Part shown: in pieces, positions 5,824-10,645 of the stretch
Layout of the letters: each line of letters opens with the position of its first letter
Numbering within the stretch: position 1 is the stretch's first letter
NCBI GenBank assembly: GCA_021801545.1
Contig: JAJYXX010000428.1
Location: forward strand, 1-10,645
Direction of reading: 5' to 3'
Length of the DNA: 10,645 nt
Source: Chloroflexota bacterium
GTDB taxonomy: Bacteria; Chloroflexota; Limnocylindria; Limnocylindrales; CSP1-4
Translations under genes and position numbers: made by a program
The notes under the pieces: generated by a model
The model's input: only the letters and a program-made list of their open reading frames with translations
Told to the model about the DNA's origin: nothing
The model's database searches: none

Positions 5824-7071
5824 CTACCGCGAACTCACCACGAAGGCGCCGGGTGAAAGCACGCCCGTCCCCAGGTCGAGCAGGTCGACCCTGAAGCTCC
5901 CGCCACCGGCGGCGAGGGCATCCCCAGGCATCAGCCCGTTGGGGATGAGTACGGCTGTCTCGTCCGTGGAGACGTCGGCCCAGAGGAGGGGAGGCGCAAC
6001 GTTCCGCTCCCAGCGCCGCAACACACGTTGGGCCCCGGAACTCACGTCAACCGAGGCGAGGACCACAACAGCGTCCGCACCGGGATCGACATCCTGGTAG
6101 AGGACCGTGAGTTGACCCCCGTCGGAGGTCAGATAGCCGGGGCTCTGTGGGCGCTTCTCTTTCAGGATCCAGCGCTGCATCCCGGTCATGTCGTAGGCGT
6201 AGACACTGGTGTCATCAACGGTGATCATCGCTGAGTCGCTCAGCAGCCAGAGCCCGGACAAGGTATCGGTGAACGGCTGGCTCACCTCCCCGCTGGCCAG
6301 CTCGACAAGTTGGATGTTACAGCGACCGCTGGCGCAGACCGCTGAGCCGAGTGTCCGCCCGCTCGGACTCAGGACGAGCGGGCCCCGCCCGGCGCCCGGG
6401 CCTACCTGTAAGGCGAGCGTGATCGGGTCGGCCGAGCCGACCAAGTTGTCGGGCACCGGTCCCGGCGGAATGAGGGTCTGCACCTTCCCGTCGACAAGGG
6501 AGGCCGCGTAGACCCCGGGGACACCATCGGGGACACCGTTCGGGGCGAAGTAGACGCTGTCGCCCGCGAGCACGGCAGAGCTGATGAGGTCGGAGGACGG
6601 CAGTTCGAGGACCTTGGTTCCACCCTGGCGCAGATCGCGCACGATGAGCGTCGAGCCCTGGACCGAGCCGTCGGCCGCCTGCGGCCCGAAGACCACGGAC
6701 GCGACCCGTCCGTCGGCGGCCGTGAGACCGTGCTCGCCGATCGGCAGCGTCAGGTGATAGCGGCCGTCGAGGGTGCCGGCCACGTTGCCGGTCTCGGAGA
6801 GGTTGCGGGTAACCCAGGTCTTGTCGACCGGCCCCGGCGGCAGGCTCGCCGGAACAGCCGCGAACGAACCGACCGACGGCGGAGCACTGGGAGGCACGGC
6901 CGACGGTGTGGCTGGAGCTGACGGAGCATTTGGTCCGGGCGTCAGCTGCTGCTCGCCAGCGTCACCGGGCAACCGCCCGCGCGCGATGAGCGCAACGCTC
7001 AGGATGGCCAGACCGGCGACCGCGATCCCCAACGCTCCGCGAGCAGCTGAGGTTGACCGACTCGTTGCCAT
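5824..7071 (-). CDS. Membrane-anchored protein of unknown function, probable beta-propeller-like ectodomain
   Basis: I do not recognise this 415-residue protein. Residues 13-30 (ALGIAVAGLAILSVALIA) form one hydrophobic helix after a short basic N-terminus, which suggests an uncleaved anchor with the rest outside. Residues 40-80 are a Pro/Ala/Ser-rich linker. From about 85 to 415 the sequence alternates short beta strands with turns, for example LVLSPSGRTLGS (232-243), NIQLVELASGEV (252-263), SVYAYDMTGMQRW (289-301) and VDLLDLGTGV (395-404), as in TolB- or WD40-like propellers. Cys246 and Cys251 may form a disulfide. The start ATG (7071) has AGAGG six bases upstream. Two TAG codons in tandem end the frame (5824-5826 and 5821-5823). 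Codon use looks less GC-extreme than in the arg genes. It is convergent with argG and downstream of add in the same direction. Confidence 0.75.
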   Translation of the reverse strand: MATSRSTSAARGALGIAVAGLAILSVALIARGRLPGDAGEQQLTPGPNAPSAPATPSAVPPSAPPSVGSFAAVPASLPPGPVDKTWVTRNLSETGNVAGTLDGRYHLTLPIGEHGLTAADGRVASVVFGPQAADGSVQGSTLIVRDLRQGGTKVLELPSSDLISSAVLAGDSVYFAPNGVPDGVPGVYAASLVDGKVQTLIPPGPVPDNLVGSADPITLALQVGPGAGRGPLVLSPSGRTLGSAVCASGRCNIQLVELASGEVSQPFTDTLSGLWLLSDSAMITVDDTSVYAYDMTGMQRWILKEKRPQSPGYLTSDGGQLTVLYQDVDPGADAVVVLASVDVSSGAQRVLRRWERNVAPPLLWADVSTDETAVLIPNGLMPGDALAAGGGSFRVDLLDLGTGVLSPGAFVVSSR

Positions 7072-7154
7072 CCTGCCCCTCTTTGATGCGAAGCCCGCGT
7101 TCTCACCCGGGTCAACGCTGTCGCGAGGTTAGCTCCTGCAGCGCGATCCCAACA

Positions 7155-7182
7155 GCGGCCACAACGCAGGGCACGTGGCCGC
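7155..7182 (-). terminator. Hairpin downstream of add
   Basis: GCGGCCAC (7155-7162) pairs perfectly with GTGGCCGC (7175-7182) around a 12-base loop. It lies about 18 bases beyond the stop of the adenosine deaminase, read leftwards, and before the next minus-strand gene, which has its own ribosome site. No T-run follows on the minus strand, so it may slow or end transcription, or be only a 3' stabilising hairpin. Confidence 0.35.
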
Positions 7183-7200
7183 GATGACGACTGTGCCAGC

Positions 7201-8307
7201 TCAGCTCCCCGCCGCGACAACCCGCGACTCCTCCGCCCGGAGGCGGGCGTAACCGGGCTTGACGACCTCGTTGATCAGGCGGAGGCGTTCGTCGAACGGG
7301 GCGAACGCGCTCTTCAGCGCGTTGATCGTGAGCCACTCCATCTCGCCGAGGCCGATCCCGAACGCCTCGTCGAGCGCCTGAAACTCAGATGAGAGGGTCA
7401 CGTTCGACATCAGCCGGTTGTCCGTGTTCACGGTGACCCGGAAGCGAAGGCGCCGGAGCAGATCGACCGGATAGTCGGCGATCGAGTCGACGAGGCCGGT
7501 GTGAACGTTCGAGGTCGGACACAGCTCGAGCGGGATCCGCCGGTCGCGGACGTACGCCGCCAGGCGCCCGAGGCGGGCTCTGCCGTCCGCGTCGACGCTG
7601 ATGTCGTCCACGATCCGGACCCCGTGCCCCAGCCGCTCCGCGCCCAGGTCGAGTGCCTCGCGGATCGACGGCAGCCCGTATCCCTCCCCGGCGTGGAGGG
7701 TGAGGTGGAAGCTGGCGTGGGTGAGGAGCCGGAACGCGTCGGCGAACCGGCCCGGCGGATAGCCCGCCTCCGGGCCGGCGATGTCGAAGCCGACGACACC
7801 CTCGTCGCGGTGACGGAGGGCCAGCTCGGCAACCTCGAGTGCCCGGTTCTCCTGGCGCATCGCAACGGCGAGGAAGCGGACGACGATCGGCCGGCCGGCA
7901 GTGGCAGCCCGCTCCGAGCCGATCCGGAACCCGTCGAGGATCGCCTCGACGACCTCGTCGAGCGAGAGTCCGCCGGCAGTCGACAGCTCGGGCGCGTGGC
8001 GCACCTCCGCGTAGACGATCCCGTCCGCGGCCAGGTCCTCGACGCACTCGGCCGCGACCCGGGCGATCGCGTCCCGCTCCTGCATGACCCCCACCGTATG
8101 GGCGAACGTCTCGAGGTAGAGCTCAAGGCTCTTGCGGTCCGCGCCGCGACGGATCCAAGCTGCCAGGTCGTCCGGGTCCGTGGTCGGCAGACCGCGGTAG
8201 CCGACCTCGCGGGCGAGCTCGACGATCGTCGCCGGTCGGAGCCCACCGTCGAGGTGGTCGTGCAGGAGGATCTTGGGAGCGCGGCGGATCACCTCGAGCG
8301 GTAGCAT
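7201..8307 (-). CDS. add: Adenosine deaminase
   Basis: A zinc hydrolase that converts adenosine or deoxyadenosine to inosine or deoxyinosine for purine salvage. As a 368-residue TIM-barrel protein it shows all metal and catalytic motifs: HDHLDG at 16-21 (His16 and His18), LHAGEG at 204-209 (His205 metal ligand, Glu208 proton donor), LGHGVRI at 226-232 (His228), PTSN at 264-267 and NTDNRLMS at 294-301 (Asp296 metal ligand). NTDNRLMS in place of the NTDDP of animal and enterobacterial enzymes is the spelling seen in actinobacterial Add. The start chosen is ATG 8307, with GGAGG eight bases upstream. The frame stays open to 8568, but that extension has no family sequence. It is divergent from the exported hydrolase gene. 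A role on a related nucleoside (family also includes adenine and aminofutalosine deaminases) cannot be excluded. Confidence 0.9.
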   Translation of the reverse strand: MLPLEVIRRAPKILLHDHLDGGLRPATIVELAREVGYRGLPTTDPDDLAAWIRRGADRKSLELYLETFAHTVGVMQERDAIARVAAECVEDLAADGIVYAEVRHAPELSTAGGLSLDEVVEAILDGFRIGSERAATAGRPIVVRFLAVAMRQENRALEVAELALRHRDEGVVGFDIAGPEAGYPPGRFADAFRLLTHASFHLTLHAGEGYGLPSIREALDLGAERLGHGVRIVDDISVDADGRARLGRLAAYVRDRRIPLELCPTSNVHTGLVDSIADYPVDLLRRLRFRVTVNTDNRLMSNVTLSSEFQALDEAFGIGLGEMEWLTINALKSAFAPFDERLRLINEVVKPGYARLRAEESRVVAAGS

Positions 8308-8625
8308 CGAGTAGCCCTCCAGGGCGGTTGGCGCCGATGGTAGCGCGTGTCCGCTGCGACCGTGGGCCGGTCCACCGCACCCGACTCGCCAGAGGAAGAC
8401 GATGAGAGGCCCTTCCGCTTTGCCGTCCGACTGGCACGCACATCCGACCGGTACGAACACGCACATCCGCCTGGTACGAATAGGTAGCCCTACGTACTTG
8501 ACGGTCGCCGGGAGGCGGCTGACAGTGCACGTCGACCGGGCGGAGGCGGCCGTCGCCCAGGCGGGCATGTGCGCAACCGGTCCGGCGATACGGCCAGATC
8601 GCGCCCCAGGATGGAGGGACGGGGG
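8308..8625. other. Divergent intergenic region between add and the exported hydrolase
   Basis: About 320 bp with no convincing gene; open frames crossing it are extensions of the flanking genes. It should hold both promoters. A GACCG/CGGTC hairpin lies at 8358-8372 near the add side, and a tandem direct repeat at 8438-8480. TTGACG at 8498-8503, with GACAGT 17 bp further on (8521-8526), is a possible but weak rightward promoter. GGAGG at 8613-8617 is the ribosome site of the rightward gene. No clear -10/-35 pair was seen for add. Confidence 0.5.
8438..8480. repeat. Tandem 20-bp direct repeat, 23-bp period
   Basis: Two copies of GCACATCCG-N3-GGTACGAA lie at 8438-8457 and 8461-8480, with 18 of 20 positions identical and a three-base gap. 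The period of 23 bp is close to two helical turns. They lie mid-way in a divergent intergenic region, upstream of both genes, which suits paired regulator sites. The function is inferred. Confidence 0.6.
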
Positions 8626-10305
8626 ATGCTGCGGATGCGAGCCCGGCAGAGGCCATTGGTTGTCCTGGTCGCCCTGATGACCGCGGCCCCACCGACGCCG
8701 GTTGCCGCAGGTGATTTCTCGAGCCCGCCCCCGTCGCCCGAGTCCACCTCGGCAGGCATCGCTGCCACTGGCCCTGAGACGCGAGCGATCGTCGTCCCGT
8801 ACGGCGCGTCCGGCTACCGCTACCGCGTCTACGGCCCTGGAGCCGTACCACCCGACTGGGCGAGCCCCACGTTCGACGACTCCACGTTCGCGTCGGGTGC
8901 GGCGGCGTTCGGATCAGGCGGCAGCTGTCCGCTCCAATCGTCCGTTCAGACGAGCTGGCAGACGAACTCCGAGATCGTCGTCCGGCGAACGATCGCGCTG
9001 CCGGCCGGAGCGACGGACGTCAGGGTCGCGATCGTCGTCGACAACGACGCCGAGGTCCGCTGGAACGGCCAGGATGTCTCCGGCGGCGTCCGCTCCCACG
9101 AGTTCTGCCCGGCCCGCGGCGATTTCGTGTTCTCGGTCCCGGCGGCGGCGCTCGCGGCAACGAACACCCTCGCCGTCCGGGCGATTGACCGCGGCACGGA
9201 GAGCTTCCTCGACGTGGAGGTGACGGCCATGGTCCCTGCCGCGGCGAAGCCCGTCATCTTCGTCCACGGGATCAACGGCACTGCCGGAGCGGTGATGACG
9301 CCGGCTCTGTACGATCCGCTGGTTGCAGAGTTCGGTCCGGAGGTGGTCAGCCACTTCATCTACTACCAGGACCGCATCTACCGCCCGGACCCTACCAAGC
9401 CCGTCTGCCAAGACGTGGCGGATCCGATCATGCCGGCCGAGCCCAACGGTGGGATGCCGGCCAGCCTCGACTCGATCAGCCCGGACATCTGCGACAGCCA
9501 GAGTGACCTTGCCTTCAACGCAGTGATGCTCGCGGCGGACGTTCACCGTCGCTTCCTCGAGACGGGCCAGAAGGTCGTCCTCGTTGGCAACAGCATGGGT
9601 GCCGCGATCATCCGGGGGATGTTGAGCTACTCGTGGGAACGAGGCGACGGGATCGCCGTCAACGAGGTCGACAGCGTCTTCTTCCTCGAGGGCGCCCACG
9701 ACGGCGCGGAGGCCCTCGTCCAGGCGAACAAGAACGGCGGGCGGGACCTCGACGCGAAGCTCGCCCGGGCGTTCATCACCGCTGTCGGCGGGATCGACTT
9801 CAACCGCCCCGCGCAGGAGGATCTGACGCCCAGGAGCGCCTGGTATCAGTGGGCGAACCTGGGTCCGGGCCGCCTCGCCGACCTGCCCTACTTCAACGCC
9901 TTCGGCAACATCAATGTCGTCCATGTCGTCTGCTTCCTCATCTGGTGCTTGCCGCCCCGGACGATCCTCGAATTGGGCGATGTCGCCCTCGCTCCAGGCA
10001 CCGACGATCCGTTCGACACGCCCCCGAAGGGCGGGGCCCGCTTCCTCCACGGTGCCAAGGGGCCGCAGAACTGGCAGTGGTCGATGCCCTTCGATCTCGC
10101 CTGGAGTCCCGACTTCGACCCGTTCATGGCCGGCGTCGTCGCGGCCGCGTTGAGCGTGCCCCAGATGCACGCGAACTTCCTCGCCCGGATGTCCGAGATC
10201 CGGGTGCCCGACTGTCAGACCGGCGCCGACACGCCGGTCGACCAGGCCCTGCTGCGGGTCGTCCGCGGCCGTCTTACCGACGCGCCCTACGAGTGCCGGA
10301 CGTGA
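8626..10305 (+). CDS. Exported alpha/beta-hydrolase (lipase/esterase-like) with N-terminal beta-sandwich
   Basis: A predicted 559-residue secreted protein. Residues 1-28 are a signal peptide: basic MLRMRARQR, hydrophobic PLVVLVALMTA, then PVAA before GDF. A Ser/Pro-rich linker follows. Residues about 53-201 look like a galactose-binding-type beta-sandwich (FDDSTFASG, VDNDAEVRWNG, NTLAVRAID). The hydrolase domain runs from VIFVHGING (210-218), the usual oxyanion HG, to a nucleophile elbow GNSMG (321-325, Ser323). Asp452 and His515 (QMHANF) are candidate acid and base, but not certain. This resembles PGAP1- or lipase-class-2-like enzymes; the substrate is unknown. ATG 8626 was chosen because GGAGG (8613-8617) lies eight bases upstream and it begins the signal peptide; ATG 8569 is in frame but unlikely. 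Several cysteines fit an extracytoplasmic fold. The stop overlaps a GTG of the next frame. Confidence 0.75.
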   Translation: MLRMRARQRPLVVLVALMTAAPPTPVAAGDFSSPPPSPESTSAGIAATGPETRAIVVPYGASGYRYRVYGPGAVPPDWASPTFDDSTFASGAAAFGSGGSCPLQSSVQTSWQTNSEIVVRRTIALPAGATDVRVAIVVDNDAEVRWNGQDVSGGVRSHEFCPARGDFVFSVPAAALAATNTLAVRAIDRGTESFLDVEVTAMVPAAAKPVIFVHGINGTAGAVMTPALYDPLVAEFGPEVVSHFIYYQDRIYRPDPTKPVCQDVADPIMPAEPNGGMPASLDSISPDICDSQSDLAFNAVMLAADVHRRFLETGQKVVLVGNSMGAAIIRGMLSYSWERGDGIAVNEVDSVFFLEGAHDGAEALVQANKNGGRDLDAKLARAFITAVGGIDFNRPAQEDLTPRSAWYQWANLGPGRLADLPYFNAFGNINVVHVVCFLIWCLPPRTILELGDVALAPGTDDPFDTPPKGGARFLHGAKGPQNWQWSMPFDLAWSPDFDPFMAGVVAAALSVPQMHANFLARMSEIRVPDCQTGADTPVDQALLRVVRGRLTDAPYECRT

Positions 10306-10319
10306 AGAAGGTGACGTCG

Positions 10320-10645
10320 ATGCTCACCCGGCGCCGACTCGGCGTCCTGGCCGCGCTTGCGGCCATCGTTGCGGCCGGCATCGCCGGCAGCTCGTTCCTG
10401 ACCCGCCCGGGCACGGCGGCCGACGGGTCGGAGGGCTTTCTCGCGTTCGGTGACGAGGCGAACGGGACGACGTTCGCCGTCGGCCTCGACGCTGCCGGCG
10501 AGCGCCGAGGGTCGTTCCAGTTTGCGGTCGCGGGCGTCGGGCTCTTCTGGCCCGATACGCCGGCGAGCATCGAGACGAAGAGCGACAGCTCGGTCATCGT
10601 CCGCTACGACGGCCCCGGCCAGCTCGACCGGGCGGCCGCCCTCGA
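10320..10645 (+). CDS. Exported or membrane-anchored protein of unknown function, N-terminal part
   Basis: The frame is open to the window end, giving 108 residues. Met-Leu-Thr-Arg-Arg-Arg leads into a hydrophobic stretch LGVLAALAAIVAAGIAGSSF (7-26), a signal peptide or anchor, and then GTAADGSEGFLAFGDEANG. No Cys follows the hydrophobic part, so it is not an obvious lipoprotein. The rest is beta-rich in appearance (GSFQFAVAGVGLFW) and I recognise no family. ATG 10320 has GAAGG (10307-10311) eight bases upstream. GTG 10302 is in frame and overlaps the preceding stop as GTGA but has no good ribosome site. The tight junction suggests co-transcription with the exported hydrolase and possibly a shared extracytoplasmic role. 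Confidence 0.7.
   Translation, partial: MLTRRRLGVLAALAAIVAAGIAGSSFLTRPGTAADGSEGFLAFGDEANGTTFAVGLDAAGERRGSFQFAVAGVGLFWPDTPASIETKSDSSVIVRYDGPGQLDRAAAL

Noticed and set aside
5687..6100. Plus-strand open frame across the argG end and the convergent gene
   Set aside because: It overlaps both real genes, has no ribosome site and its protein is not family-like.
7087..7115. Possible minus-strand promoter TTGACC (7115-7110) before the membrane-anchored protein
   Set aside because: The -35 match is good, but the hexamer 17 bp downstream (TTCGCA) is a poor -10.
8308..8568. N-terminal extension of adenosine deaminase to 8568
   Set aside because: The added 87 residues have no family likeness and cross the direct repeats; ATG 8307 has a good ribosome site and gives a normal length.

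Overview
The window comes from a high-G+C (roughly 70% by eye) bacterial chromosome. The coding strand strongly prefers C or G at third codon positions. An actinobacterial-style adenosine deaminase and an arginine cluster of the argCJB...RG type point to the Terrabacteria: a high-G+C Chloroflexota (Limnocylindria-like) or a deep actinobacterium. This placement is an inference with low certainty. No rRNA, tRNA, CRISPR array, transposase or integrase was seen.

Layout. The window opens in the 3' end of an OsmC-like gene (to 181), followed by a hairpin-rich spacer. At 399-432 lies a tandem operator of two 14-bp palindromes, 20 bp centre to centre, with the architecture of ArgR boxes. A probable promoter is embedded in it. 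Immediately downstream is a dense leader (436-586) that holds a 36-codon, nearly leaderless ORF ending in an ATGA overlap with the presumed argC start, plus a nested set of perfectly complementary arms. The five-gene plus-strand operon argC-argJ-argB-argR-argG follows (543-5759), with gaps of about 30 bp or 4-bp ATGA overlaps.

The operon makes ornithine precursors by the acetyl-recycling route: ArgB phosphorylates N-acetylglutamate, ArgC reduces the acyl phosphate, and ArgJ moves the acetyl group from N-acetylornithine to glutamate. ArgG then joins citrulline to aspartate. ArgR is encoded inside the operon it should repress. argD, argF and argH, usually neighbours in this cluster type, are absent here.

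Downstream, two minus-strand genes converge on argG: a membrane-anchored protein of unknown function with probable beta-propeller-like repeats (5824-7071), and an adenosine deaminase (7201-8307). A divergent non-coding interval of about 320 bp with a tandem 20-bp direct repeat separates the latter from a plus-strand exported alpha/beta-hydrolase with an N-terminal beta-sandwich (8626-10305). That gene is tightly followed by a second exported protein, cut by the window end.

The part most worth a second look is the argC leader: a twin ARG-box operator, a probable short leader ORF and a strongly self-complementary RNA segment, placed directly before a gene whose start codon has no Shine-Dalgarno sequence.
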